Notes: generated from the letters alone by a model not told the origin. A stretch of DNA of 22,420 bases from Phaeoceros laevis (GCA_049999765.1 JBNGIQ010003911.1:1-22420), one strand, 5' to 3'; positions 6,982 to 21,800 are shown, counted from the stretch's first letter. Numbers and translations: made by a program.

Positions 6982-9900
6982 ATGCCGAGCCGGATTGTCG
7001 GGTCCTTTGCACGCTCATGGCAGCGGTGCTCTAGTCGAGGATGCCACGTTTTAGGCACGGGAGAGGCGGAAGCTGTTGGGACCACTCCGAGGGTGCGAGC
7101 GGCGCCCGCTTCTGATCTCTCCGGCCCTGGCTTTCCACGTTCCCCTCGGATCTGCTCGCAGTCTCTGCTGTCGTTCTACGGCGCCACTGCGGCAACCCGA
7201 TTTGGTTGCCCCCTGAGCACGAGCTCCAGCTCTGCCCCGACTACTGATCAGGGTAGCCCTGCGGATGCTTCATCGGTCTCAAGGTGCGGGTTCCTGTGTG
7301 CAAGTGCATTGGACTTCCCAGCCTGTCTCCGCGTCTCCTTCGTAGCTGGAATTGCTCATCGTTTGCAGGATTTCTTTCAGCCTGTCGTTTGCAACCGTGC
7401 ACCCGCAAGAAATATCAGGATCCCAGCCAGCAAGAATCTACAATTTTGGTGAAACACAACCCCTTTATCCCTGTTTTCGGTTTCCAGGCGGAGCTGTACT
7501 GTCCGACTGACAGCTAGGGGTGCGAATCTGTGGCGTGTCGGTTGTGATCAACAGTTCAGGGTTGCTGGAGCGAAACATCCAAGTGGTCCGTCGTACCAGA
7601 TCCTTTGAATGGAGAAGCCTTCATCGAAGTTCCAGATACCTCTGCTGAGGAATTGGCGGTGTGTGGGCACTCTGATGTGCTGAGAAAGCTTGGAGTTGAA
7701 TACGTGTTTCCCGGTGGTCAGATTAAGGGCATACGTACAGCAGAGTTAGCGTAACCTGAATCCTTGTTTTTTCAGCTTTTCATCCAAAGCTTGAATTCGT
7801 GCCCCAAAACAGGCCTTCACAATCCATTAAAAAATCCTGAAAGGTGGGTCCTGCCACGCGCCCGTCGCTTTGGTTAAGGAAGACAAGGTCTCCAGTCTAG
7901 CTGCTAACTTCCATTCTCTTTTGTCCTGTCAGATACTTGCTGTACGGGGAGGTTTCGGCAAAAGCTGGGAATGCATTGAAACAGCCGGAGGTGAAATGTT
8001 GCCCTTTGATACTCACTGTAACTGTTCTTTTGTTCAGATGTTAGCAGTTGCAAGTTAATGAGATTACCCTGAAGTAGGGTGCACTTCTTTATCCATGCAG
8101 GTAGAGGATTTCTTTGCCAGACTGATTCAAAGAGTGTCACCAAAGAGCTACCTTCAGGCTCTTGCAGAAGTTACTGTGACGCAGAAGTTTCTTGAAAATT
8201 TCTCAGGAGATCAGGTATGTTTCTTCTTCTGTACTTGGATTGAGTGCACCACGTGCTGTTGCCCTGTTTGATTTCTCATGCAGCTAATCTGTGTAACAGT
8301 TGGTGGTAATCTGTATTAACAGTTGTTTTATCTAATCTGTAATTAGATTGCCCTTAACTCTCTGGTCCTGCCAACGTGATTGGACAGGTGCGGTTTTTGG
8401 CCAGGTCCTTTGGGGTTCCTGGAAACCATTTGGGGCAGATAAGTCAGGGCTTACGATTTCCTTATGGCCCGGTGCGTGATTCCCTTCCTTTATGAGGTCA
8501 AACAAGTTCCTCAGGAAGAATGGCAGACCTTATCCTGCAACACTTTTTTGTGATGGAGCAGGTTACGATCATTACACCATTCAATTTCCCTTTGGAGATT
8601 CCTGTTCTGCAGCTTATGGGAGCTTTATATATGGGCAACAAGGTTCTTCTCAAGGTTGACAGCAAGGTCTGTGCCCAACTCAGGGTGAGATTTGCTCAAC
8701 TTTTGGTTTCGGAAGGTGACCATAAGACCCATATTGAATGGCTGATGGCAGGTCAGCATTGTCATGGAACAAATGCTAAGACTCCTCCATGCCTCTGGCT
8801 TACCACCCACGGATGTTGATTTCCTTCAAAGTGACGGGGCAACCATGAATCAGCTCCTACTTGAGGCAAGGAACTGTTCCTCCGACTCACTTCAATTCTT
8901 CCAGTTCATACTGTACTCAGAGAGTTGACTTGGAACTGACGAGGCTTGCATTGGCATTCCATTGACAGGCCAAACCTAAGATGACTCTTTTCACTGGAAG
9001 CTCAAGGGTAGCAGAAAAGCTGGCCACAGATCTGAAGGGCCGGGTTAAGCTGGAAGACGCAGGGTTTGACTGGAAAATCCTTGGTCCAGATGTGCAACAG
9101 GTCTGCATGAAGTAGGCTGTCTGTATAACCTCATGCGATGCATGCTGCAGTGTTATTCACCCCGTTTGAGGTTGCAGGAAAAGTACGTAGCCTGGGTTTG
9201 CGACCAAGATGCTTATGCATGCAGTGGACAAAAATGTTCTGCACAATCCATCCTGTTCGCCCATGAGGTAATGAATTGCAACACGTTCCTGGTAGCCAGG
9301 TGGTCTGAGTGATCCTGTGTTGCTTCAAAAAGTTCTGATTTCATGACCTCTTGTACCTTGCTAACTCCCAGTTAATTGTCACAGAATTGGGTGTCAGCAG
9401 GCATTTTTGATAAGCTCAGTGACCTTGCAAAAAGGCGGAAACTGGGAGACCTTACTGTCGGCCCTGTTCTGACTGTAAGTATGGCGGATGCTGCGGAGCT
9501 AACCTTTTTGAATAGATGAATAGATTCGTCAGACACTCAATGTAAAATGGTGGTCTGGGGTTTGAGCAGGTGACCACAGACCAAATTCTCGATCACGTGA
9601 AAAAGCTACTGGAGATTCCTGGTGCAAAGCTTGCTTTTGGTGGAAAGCCTCTGGAGAATCACAACATACCTCAAATCTATGGAGCCGTTGAGCCCACCGC
9701 CGTGTTTGTGCCTGTCAAAGAACTACTCAAGACTGAAAACTTTGACCTTGTTACTAAGGAAATCTTCGGCCCCTTTCAGGTGAGATATGGGTGTTGTGGA
9801 GAGAGTGGTCGTTCCCCTGAATCGTACTGAATGACAGCAACTGGTTTTGGTGGATCAGATTGTTACCCAGTACAAGGATGACGAGCTACCATTAGTTCTG

Positions 9901-10367
9901 GAGGCTTGCGAGAGAATGCACGCACATCTTACTGCTGCCGTCGTTTCTAATGACGTCCACTTTCTTCAGGTACCCTGTGGGGAACTGGTTCCTTTGCTCG
10001 GTACATTCGCTGTGAAAAATCCTATACCTGACTTGAAACTCTTGACGTTTTCAGGAAGTATTGGGCAACACTGTAAATGGCACCACTTACGCGGGCATCC
10101 GAGCTCGCACCACTGGAGCACCGCAGAATCACTGGTTGGGCTGATGTTTGCTGCTTGTTTGAGGTGGTATTGAGGCCCTGGGTTGATCTTTACGGTCAGT
10201 GCTGATGTTGGGTTTCGGGTGGCTGCAGGTTTGGACCAGCTGGAGATCCCAGGGGAGCTGGGATCGGCACGCCTGAAGCAATCAAACTGGTGTGGTCTTG
10301 CCATCGCGAAATCATCCAGGATGTGGGTCCGGTTCCGTCTGGGTGGACCACACCTCCACCTTCTTGA
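6982..10367 (+). CDS. P5CDH: Delta-1-pyrroline-5-carboxylate dehydrogenase, mitochondrial (ALDH12 family), 16 exons
   Basis: It oxidises P5C/glutamate semialdehyde to glutamate with NAD+, the second step of proline catabolism, in mitochondria. Exons: 6982-7283, 7369-7448, 7555-7658, 7776-7843, 7933-7990, 8101-8214, 8388-8471, 8562-8666, 8752-8865, 8969-9100, 9178-9267, 9385-9474, 9570-9779, 9859-9969, 10055-10134, 10229-10367. Together they give 1,881 nt and 626 residues, with the frame kept at every junction. Matches to plant P5CDH include FVQGCW, DPLNGEAFIEV, TGLHNPLKNPERY, TPFNFPLEIP, TLFTGSSRVAEKL, ACSGQKCSAQS, VTKEIFGPFQ and GAGIGTPEAIKLVWSCHRE. The catalytic Cys is about residue 407 (QKC) and the oxyanion Asn about 278 (PFN). 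Exon 1 encodes about 100 Arg/Ser-rich residues starting MPSRIVGSFARSW, a mitochondrial presequence longer than the roughly 30 residues of Arabidopsis. Intron 9 is GC-AG. The start is the first ATG in the open exon-1 frame. It appears intact. Confidence 0.95.
8866..8968 (+). other. GC-AG intron (intron 9 of P5CDH)
   Basis: Exon 9 ends ...CTACTTGAG and the intron begins GCAAGG; it ends TTGACAG before GCCAAACC. Joining there gives LLLE-AKPKMTLF, which matches the conserved LLEANPRMTLF of plant P5CDH, and keeps phase 0. No GT donor nearby gives that join. GC-AG is the known minor variant of U2-type introns. The donor context AG|GCAAG is the usual strong form for that class. Confidence 0.85.
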
Positions 10368-10713
10368 CTGGAATGACACCCCTGGTCAGCAAGCAGCTAA
10401 AAGAACCACAGTACTATCTCACGTGCTCAAAATAAGCACCTGCTATTGCTAGAGGCAGGCCATACGTGTCGCAGTTTTGAGCAGCAATGTCTGCCCTACT
10501 CGGCCCGGGCAAGCGATGGTGATTACTGAAGTTGAGGTGCTTTTCATATTTACTGGTGTGCTAGGAAGCTGATCGACACGGTTGGCCGAACTTTTCAGTG
10601 GTCAGTGTTGATCTGTTGATCAATGGACCCGTACATCTACCTGCCTTGCGTAGTGTGGAGGGCAAAACAGATTCTAGCTCTAACCTCTTTTGTGGACAGA
10701 AGCATCAAAGACT

Positions 10714-10759
10714 CAAAAGTGCGGGACAAAAGTGTCAAAAGTGCGGGACAAAAGTGTCG
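10714..10759 (+). repeat. 22-bp tandem repeat, two copies
   Basis: The unit CAAAAGTGCGGGACAAAAGT (first 20 of 22 bases) starts at 10714 and repeats at 10736. Within each unit the pattern ACAAAAGTG / CAAAAGTGC is itself a shorter internal repeat, so the block is a nested array. It lies about 350 bp downstream of the P5CDH stop, outside coding sequence. Confidence 0.8.
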
Positions 10760-11078
10760 GACAGCTGCAGGTATTTTGTTTTGAGGGAGCCGGAGGAATC
10801 GACTCAATGCGGAATGCCTTTCTTGCTCCCGAGGTTTATCTCTTGTCCTCAAAACCTTGCCTCGGAAGTTGAGTCGGAAGTGCAGAATACCAGGAATAGA
10901 GGTCTTCCTCTCTGCAGAATATATGTGGTAGTATGGCAGCACCGGGTGCCACCGGGTGTAGTGTCCTCCCTACAAGGCGCGCCAGTAGTCGGTCCTCCTT
11001 ATAATGGCGCGCATATAGGGAGAGGATGAGGATCATAATGCGCGCGCCTTAAAGGAAGCGCGCCTTTTAGTATAGAGT

Positions 11079-11129
11079 AGTGGGACCTGGATTCGAACCT
11101 ACGTTCTCACCTATACCATCTCTCCCAAG
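11079..11129 (-). repeat. tRNA-like fragment with B-box (SINE-like or decayed tRNA)
   Basis: The minus strand contains GGTTCGAATCC, a perfect match to the RNA polymerase III B-box/T-loop consensus. It is flanked by TGGGA on the 5' side and TCCCA on the 3' side, which could pair as five bases of an acceptor stem. Only about 21 nt lie between that stem and the T-arm, too few for a D-arm and an anticodon arm. The T-stem is also poorly paired. It is not a functional tRNA. It could be a tRNA-derived SINE head or a decayed organellar or nuclear tRNA. Confidence 0.35.
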
Positions 11130-11447
11130 GGGCCCATATTCTTCCTTAATCAAGTTTAATTATATCCAAATCTGGCTTGGGGGCTACGTCGGGTAGCGGG
11201 CCGGGGTCGGCCGCTACCCAAAATCCTTGGTTTGTACGTCTACTTGTCGGGCTCCTCTATGGTCGCTAACTCGCTTGTCCAACTAGGTTAATTCTTCGGC
11301 CTTACGATTAATACGGTCTAAACCAGATGTTGCCTTAACAGACCCCTCCCGCTTGAGCGAAGGGAAGTTCGGGAACATGCATGCAGGACAACCCTAATAG
11401 CACCTGGCCCTGCTAGAAACCTGCTTCCAGACCAAATGGTCGTTTTG

Positions 11448-11647
11448 TCATTCTTTCAGCTCATCGCGGGCCCGCGCTTGGTAGAGTAGAGGGAGTTCAC
11501 AGCGCCGAGATGAGCCATCCCACCTTTGCATGCTCGGTTCCAAATAAAGCTTGGTAGTGTATTCGTGCGGAAGATTCATAGGAAATAGTAGGTGCTCATG
11601 GAGGACAAACTTAAAGCCAGTCACATCCACCTCGCTAATGCACAGCT
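11448..11647 (-). pseudogene. Coding-like 3' fragment of unknown family
   Basis: A minus-strand frame reads ISEVDVTGFKFVLHEHLL, then NLPHEYTTKLYLEPSMQRW, then LLYQARARDELKE, and stops at 11448. The composition is protein-like. An in-frame stop lies just upstream (near 11655), and an AG that could act as acceptor is nearby. No ATG starts the frame sensibly and I found no preceding exon. It may be the last exon of a decayed gene. Family unknown. Confidence 0.25.
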
Positions 11648-12892
11648 CTTGTCAGCACCAGGGTGTTAAGAATCGCAGCTGGACTGCATGAGCTGCTGCA
11701 CATCATCGACCGACACCGATGCTGCAGGTGAAGGACACTGCGAGCAGTTTGAGACAATCATTCTCCACCAGACTAGCGGGCATGCCCCGGCACGTCCTAG
11801 ACACATGTCAATGGGGCTGAGAAATTAGCACGGGCTGTTTGCATGAACCAGTTGCAGCCTTCCACACACCAGATGAGAATCGGTGATGCCTTCATGAGAT
11901 GAAGTTCGCTCGACTTGGCTCCACACCTTCGAATATACAGGCCATGGCGAATTGCAAGAATTGCGACAAGGCATCCCGCTGCTGCTTGCTTCCTGGCATC
12001 ACTCCGCAACGAATTGACCTCATATGCTGCCACAGATGTCCTCAGATGCCAAGTGCACGTATGCCACCACTGGCTGCGAAAGAGTTGCACAGGCGTTGCA
12101 ATGTTTAGAACACTCTCTACACTTTGTCGCTACCTATCGTACTTCCCGAACTTTGTGCGCATGCTGCTTCCTCAACTCTTCCGGTCACAAGCTCCAGACA
12201 AGAAACAGGGCTGTTGTGGCAGACCAGTCTTCGGTTGCACTTGACGGTCAAGTGCTACCTGCTGGCAAGTTCGATAACCTCGCATTGTAGGCGCGGTCTG
12301 CGATAAGAGCGTGACGCATTCCTTCAAGGGCACCGGTGACGGTGTCCTCTCACATCACTGGGATCTCCAAGAAAGAGTAGCCCAAGCGTCAGGATGGAGT
12401 CCCGACGACAACCGGCGGTAGGTCTGCTTATTGGGAACACTAATCCGCTAGAATGCTTTCGCTTCACGCCAGAAGCCTGGGTTCTCACGCCTTCCGAGCA
12501 AAAAAGACAAGACGAGTACCGGCGACATGACATGTCAAGCGGTTGAGCATATTGGGGCACAGAGCAATTGTGGTGCACCGCTCAGCCCTTTGAGTTGCTC
12601 TCCAGCGTCCGCCCAGTATGGAGGTGGGCACGTCGAGTTTGTGCTGTGCCCCCGCGCACATTACTCTACAGGTGTTTGGGTTCATTTGCGCATCTTCAGC
12701 ACGAGACTGTTTGGCAGTGACTCAGACAAATGCACTGGCCTGCATAGAAGTCGGGACGAATGCTTATAAACAGGGGTGATGGCATTTGCAGCTGAGGTGC
12801 CCTTCAGGAACCTGTAGAGAGATTTTTGAAATTGGAGAGTCGGAGTTGCACCAGCTTTCCTCCCACTGTGACAATTCTGTGAAGAGGGAGCT

Positions 12893-18062
<5,170 letters not shown>

Positions 18063-18389
18063 CAAGATGATGAAACATGGTGAACCTTGATGGACAATGA
18101 ATGCACCAACTGGTGAAAACGGCGGTTAGTGCTCACAAGGACACCCTGTGCTACTTTAATCCAGAATTAGGTAGTCCAAGCAGCTTACATGAACTCTGCA
18201 CGAAGTCGTCAGTAGCTCTGCAAGGATGTTTTTTGTTCCTTGGGCAAAAGAGTTTGTACCTGCCGATTCAGACAGTTCTGTGGTGGCGCACCTCTTCCGT
18301 GTAAGACTGAATAAGCACTTCCTGGTATTTCAGAGCTGCTGTCTTGCTAATTCAAGACTGCAAAAGCCAAGTTGAGTCACTGAGAGCGT
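18063..18389. other. Convergent 3' intergenic region
   Basis: 327 bp between the stop of the ABCC gene (+) and the stop of MAT1 (-). It must hold both 3' UTRs and polyadenylation signals. I see no further gene or repeat. AATAAG at 18310 is a possible plus-strand polyadenylation signal, but unproven. Confidence 0.5.
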
Positions 18390-19315
18390 CTAATTCACCC
18401 ACAAGGTGGAAAAAGCTTCCTCGAAAGCCCTTTTCTGTGCCATCTCAGGAGTCCATCCTCCAGCCCTTGCTGCTTTCTCCTTCCGAAGCCTCTGGGCCTC
18501 CTCATCTTCTGGCAACCCTTCCCCGTTGTGTTGGCCTTGCCCCACAGGAACAGGCTGTGACACTGGACCTGTTGGCCTCGGTTGCATAAAGCCACCAACT
18601 GGAACTGCCGGAGTATAATGGGCTGCAAGCCCCATCGATGCTTGCTGGGCTGGTTGATTGTTCTGAACCTCTACCTGTCAAAAACACAACATGCATGCAT
18701 AACCAAAACACAAAAAGAATTTTTCATGTTAGACCAGTGAGATTCACAACCAGGAAAACATGGGGCCGGAGCAAATAGTCCTGACCTGATCAGTGTCAAC
18801 TGGTTTCTGTCTTTCCTTCAATGCCGCTGCAAGTTCTTCAGCCTGCACGACCATGATTAGCTGTCTGGAGGAGATGTGAACAGCAGATACTCCAGCAAAG
18901 AGAGGCAGAGGAAAACCTTTCTAGCCTTGGAAGCAACAATTTGTTCGGCATTCTCCTCCTGGTACCTTGCAATCTGTGCTTCAAGAGCCTGAACATTAAC
19001 TCCCTCTGTCAGATTGAAAACTGCAAGACCACAACATGCTCTCAGCAATGTCCTCTGGAACCAGCAACTCGAGACTCGATCACAACCTACTCACTTAGAT
19101 CTTCCACCGACTCAAGATAGTCGTTGTAGTCCTTGAGCGACGGGAAATCCTCCTCCCGTTTATTATATCTACGCAGATCCAGGAGGATGTTAAACAAACC
19201 CTAAGGGACAGTGCATACCACGGTCAACATTCAAGCGGAAGCAGCAGTCACAATTCACTCACATGTTCCCAATTCTGCGACGAATAGCAATCTCCTTGTT
19301 CATGGTAGTGGACAT
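18390..19315 (-). CDS. MAT1: CDK-activating kinase assembly factor MAT1 (RING-less plant type), five exons
   Basis: MAT1 holds together the CDK-activating kinase (CDK7/CDKD with cyclin H) that phosphorylates cell-cycle CDKs and, within TFIIH, the RNA polymerase II CTD. Minus-strand exons: 19315-19263, 19168-19095, 19020-18917, 18842-18786 and 18674-18390 (TAG), with consistent phases, giving 190 residues. Diagnostic matches are [53 protein letters not shown] and the C-terminal [20 protein letters not shown]. The middle exon is the central helical/coiled-coil region. A Pro/Gln/Gly-rich linker with [14 protein letters not shown] precedes the C-terminal domain that binds CDK and cyclin. The N-terminal RING of animal and fungal MAT1 is absent, as I recall for other land-plant MAT1 proteins. 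The start at 19315 is the first in-frame ATG. A second ATG lies four codons on. The frame stays open far upstream without another ATG. It converges with the transporter and follows the F-box gene on the same strand. Confidence 0.9.
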
Positions 19316-19747
19316 ATACAGCCTTGCAATTGAAGGATCTCGGTGTCTCGGTGCCGGCCAAATGTTGGCATCTGCTTCTGAAAGGGCGGTGCGGACTGCC
19401 AGAAACGTTACTAATTGATTAAAATGACTGAAAGGAAGGTGAGATTGTTGAGCTCTCGTTGGATAGGGCCGTACGCTGCGGTGCGCTTGTGCGAGAAGGT
19501 GGCAGGCTGGATTGCTGCGGCTTCGGAAGCACGGACAACTACGAGCTAAAAGTTGAGATGCAGCTGTCGCAGGACGGAATGGTTTCAGTAGGATGAAAAC
19601 CTAGACACTGGCCACAGTTGCTACCAGGAAGCAAGCTCGAGTGACTGACGGACATGAGGCGGGGCAAGGCAGGGCAATCTACACATATCGGAGGAAGACA
19701 CACTACGGGACACCTCTCTGAGGCGTATGCTTAGGTTGCTTTTACAC
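19316..19747 (-). other. Spacer between F-box gene and MAT1; ATG-less open frame
   Basis: 432 bp that must hold the F-box 3' UTR and the MAT1 promoter and 5' UTR. The MAT1 frame is open for 95 codons upstream of its ATG, back to a TAG at 19603-19601, with no ATG in it. The part nearest MAT1 reads LSEADANIWPAPRHRDPS and looks protein-like. It may be 5' UTR, a non-AUG extension or an alternative exon. Confidence 0.45.
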
Positions 19748-20950
19748 CTAAGAAGCAAAACTTGGCTCGTAGGCGAAGCAAAGAGGTTGGACGGACTGTC
19801 CACACTGCGTTCTTCGAACCCAGCTCTGATGGTCAGGACTCGGCCATCTGTGCCAAGAGCTGCTCCGAAGATCGTAGGCAACCACTAGAAGGCTCTCCAG
19901 AGTGGTGATGCACAGCAGATCGCCGTGCCTGACAACACGTATTCCTTCCTTCTCGCAGACCGTGAGGACATCCTCCATGTAGGGCGGCATGAAGGTGATG
20001 ATGGTCCACTCCTCGGAAGACGGCATCAGCACGTAGATGACCAGGTACCGACCTAGGTCAAAATTCCAGCCTACCAGCAACACCCGCCCCTCGTACTGCA
20101 CCAGGTTCCCCATTCTTTCCCGAACCCCTCCCGGCAGCCTGTAGTTGGTCCATTCTCTGGCCCTCAGGTTGAAAGCTGACATCCAGAGCTTGTGATCGTA
20201 GGAGTTGCGCACGACAAGGAAGAAGGTGCCGTCATGGTGTGTCACGTTGGTGGAGGCGAAGACACCCTTGTCGAAGGTTGGCCCGGTGGTGACCAGACTC
20301 CACGACCCAGTGAGGGAGTCATACACCTGCACCCTGGCAAACCCGTTGTCCACAAAGCCTGAAGCTATGGGGAGCGCGGTCTGGGACCACTTCCCGCCCA
20401 AGGGATGGTCCATGAACATGTAGACGCGGTAGCTCCTGCTGCTCGGATCCACTTGCAGAGACACAGCGCCCGAGAAGAAGGGCAACCCGCCCCCGTAGAC
20501 GGCAGGCAGCTGGACGCAATCCTTGGTCAGAGGGTTGCACACGAAGCAGTATCTGGAATTGCGCAGGAAGAAGAGGCCCCTGTGCCCCGCCAGGACCTGA
20601 TAGTCATCCTTGGACGGCAGGAAGAGCTTGGGGAGACAGGAGAGGGAGGGCATCTCCCGCCATGTTCTCGAGGTCGGGTCCAGAGCGCAGCATCTGACAG
20701 TGGCCCCCCTGGAGACCACCACGGGGAAGTAGCACTCGGAAGCTGCCGCCTGCGCGTGGGCGCGGACAAACGGACCCCCTGTAGGGACCGGCAGCGCCCA
20801 ATTCTTGCAGGCTGCGCGGGCGCGGAACAGACTGTGCAGGGGCAGGCGGGCCAGCACATTGCTTATCAAATCCTCTGGAAGATCGGTCCATTCCCCCTTG
20901 CACCGGGGACAGGGGTGCTGCTGCACGCAATTGGGCAACGCGTGATTCAT
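19748..20950 (-). CDS. F-box protein with kelch-like/beta-propeller C-terminal region, single exon
   Basis: A 400-residue intronless frame from ATG at 20950 to a stop at 19748. An F-box lies at about residues 20-55 (WTDLPEDLISNVLARLPLHS, followed by a cysteine-containing helix ACKNW). It would bind SKP1/ASK and recruit the protein to an SCF ubiquitin ligase. The rest has repeated beta-type blocks: TSRTWREMPS, RGLFFLRNS, VYDSLTGSW, GRVLLVGWN, SSEEWTIITF, YDLRSSSWHRW. These are typical of F-box/kelch or FBA-type domains that bind substrate. The Trp-containing blocks at regular spacing suggest five or six blades, although canonical double-Gly kelch motifs are weak. An N-terminal CPRCKGEW pair of cysteines precedes the F-box. 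The C-terminal about 25 residues are less typical of the family. Substrate unknown. It lies 432 bp upstream of MAT1 on the same strand, but they are separate genes. Confidence 0.88.
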   Translation of the reverse strand: MNHALPNCVQQHPCPRCKGEWTDLPEDLISNVLARLPLHSLFRARAACKNWALPVPTGGPFVRAHAQAAASECYFPVVVSRGATVRCCALDPTSRTWREMPSLSCLPKLFLPSKDDYQVLAGHRGLFFLRNSRYCFVCNPLTKDCVQLPAVYGGGLPFFSGAVSLQVDPSSRSYRVYMFMDHPLGGKWSQTALPIASGFVDNGFARVQVYDSLTGSWSLVTTGPTFDKGVFASTNVTHHDGTFFLVVRNSYDHKLWMSAFNLRAREWTNYRLPGGVRERMGNLVQYEGRVLLVGWNFDLGRYLVIYVLMPSSEEWTIITFMPPYMEDVLTVCEKEGIRVVRHGDLLCITTLESLLVVAYDLRSSSWHRWPSPDHQSWVRRTQCGQSVQPLCFAYEPSFAS

Positions 20951-21551
20951 ATCCCGAGCCTCCTGCTGCTTCCCCGATTGTGAGGGTCCCCTCTACAGGT
21001 GCAAGCTGAAATCTCCCCCTGGTTGTGTGAGATTCGAAGGCTGAAGGAGCAGACCAGTTAGCGATGACCGAAATTCACACCCGGAGAAGGTGAATTGTGC
21101 GCAGAATCTGTTGTTTCCCGTCCCAGGGGTCTACCGCCATGCCCTGAAAGTGCAACCGCTCATATCTCAGGAAGTTCGGACTGGTTACCACAGTTGTCGC
21201 ACTGGCATCACGAGGACCTCAGCTGACTGCCTTCTGACAATGCAGGGGCGGGTTGAAGCAACCCAGTCATACACCACATTGATGATTGTTCAACATCATC
21301 ATCACGAACGGCGATATCATGCGGCGAATGGCGTGCAATTTCGCCGGGAGCCATTTGCACGCCGGTGTAGGGACTCGCTGCTGATGCCATTTGGCGCGAA
21401 GTCGATGCCCTATGACCGGAAAGAGAAACTCCTCTCGCTTTCGAGTGTTTTTCGATGGAGCCTCTAGTTGGTCTCGGGGTTCACCTTGTGATCCGGTTTT
21501 TAAACCTAAAAGTAAAAGCGGCATCGTCTTTAAGGACGTCTGGGCTCTATC

Positions 21552-21571
21552 CTCGAGGCTGTAGCCTCGAG
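21552..21571. repeat. Near-perfect palindrome (9-bp arms, 2-nt centre)
   Basis: CTCGAGGCT, then GT, then AGCCTCGAG. The arms are exact reverse complements, and the site includes two XhoI-type CTCGAG sequences. It lies in non-coding DNA upstream of nothing recognised. It could be a transposon-derived hairpin or a dimeric protein site. Confidence 0.7.
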
Positions 21572-21689
21572 CCGCTATAGGTACATAAGGTTACTAGAGG
21601 AGGCGCCGTGCCTGGTACGGAATCCGAAATGTTGCACGCTGTTTTTTTTTAGGTCTGCAACCTCCCGGACTGCCGGACGTCCCGGTTTG

Positions 21690-21713
21690 TTGCATCCACT
21701 TTCGCGGATGCAA
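21690..21713. repeat. Perfect 8-bp inverted repeat with 8-nt loop
   Basis: TTGCATCC pairs exactly with GGATGCAA around the loop ACTTTCGC. It lies among related phrases (CGGAATCCGAAATGTTGCA at about 21618, GAGTCCGATTTGTTGCG at about 21739) that look like degenerate copies of one short module. This suggests a decayed repeat family. Confidence 0.65.
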
Positions 21714-21800
21714 TTTTTCGGCGTCGAGCCCGTAGACGGAGTCCGATTTGTTGCGTGCTCTTTTGCCCTCGTGTATTTAGGGTGTTGCACAAGGGCGGGG

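Larger units (their letters stand above)
10368..12892. other. Gene-poor region between P5CDH and the ABCC transporter
   Basis: 2.5 kb with no intact gene that I can support. It holds the P5CDH 3' UTR, a 22-bp tandem repeat (10714-10759), four GCGCGC sites clustered at 10978-11065, a tRNA-like B-box (11079-11129), a coding-like minus-strand fragment (11448-11647) and a 50-codon plus-strand frame (12394-12546). The remaining open frames on both strands look random. The last part should carry the transporter's promoter. Confidence 0.4.

Noticed and set aside
12500-12892. TMD0 exon upstream of the ABCC start
   Set aside because: I looked for hydrophobic stretches with compatible splice sites and saw none. 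The first ATG in the long exon matches the L0 region of plant ABCC proteins.
20205-20983. 192-codon plus-strand frame antisense to the F-box gene
   Set aside because: It mirrors the F-box coding sequence. The minus strand has the clear F-box domain and beta-type repeats.
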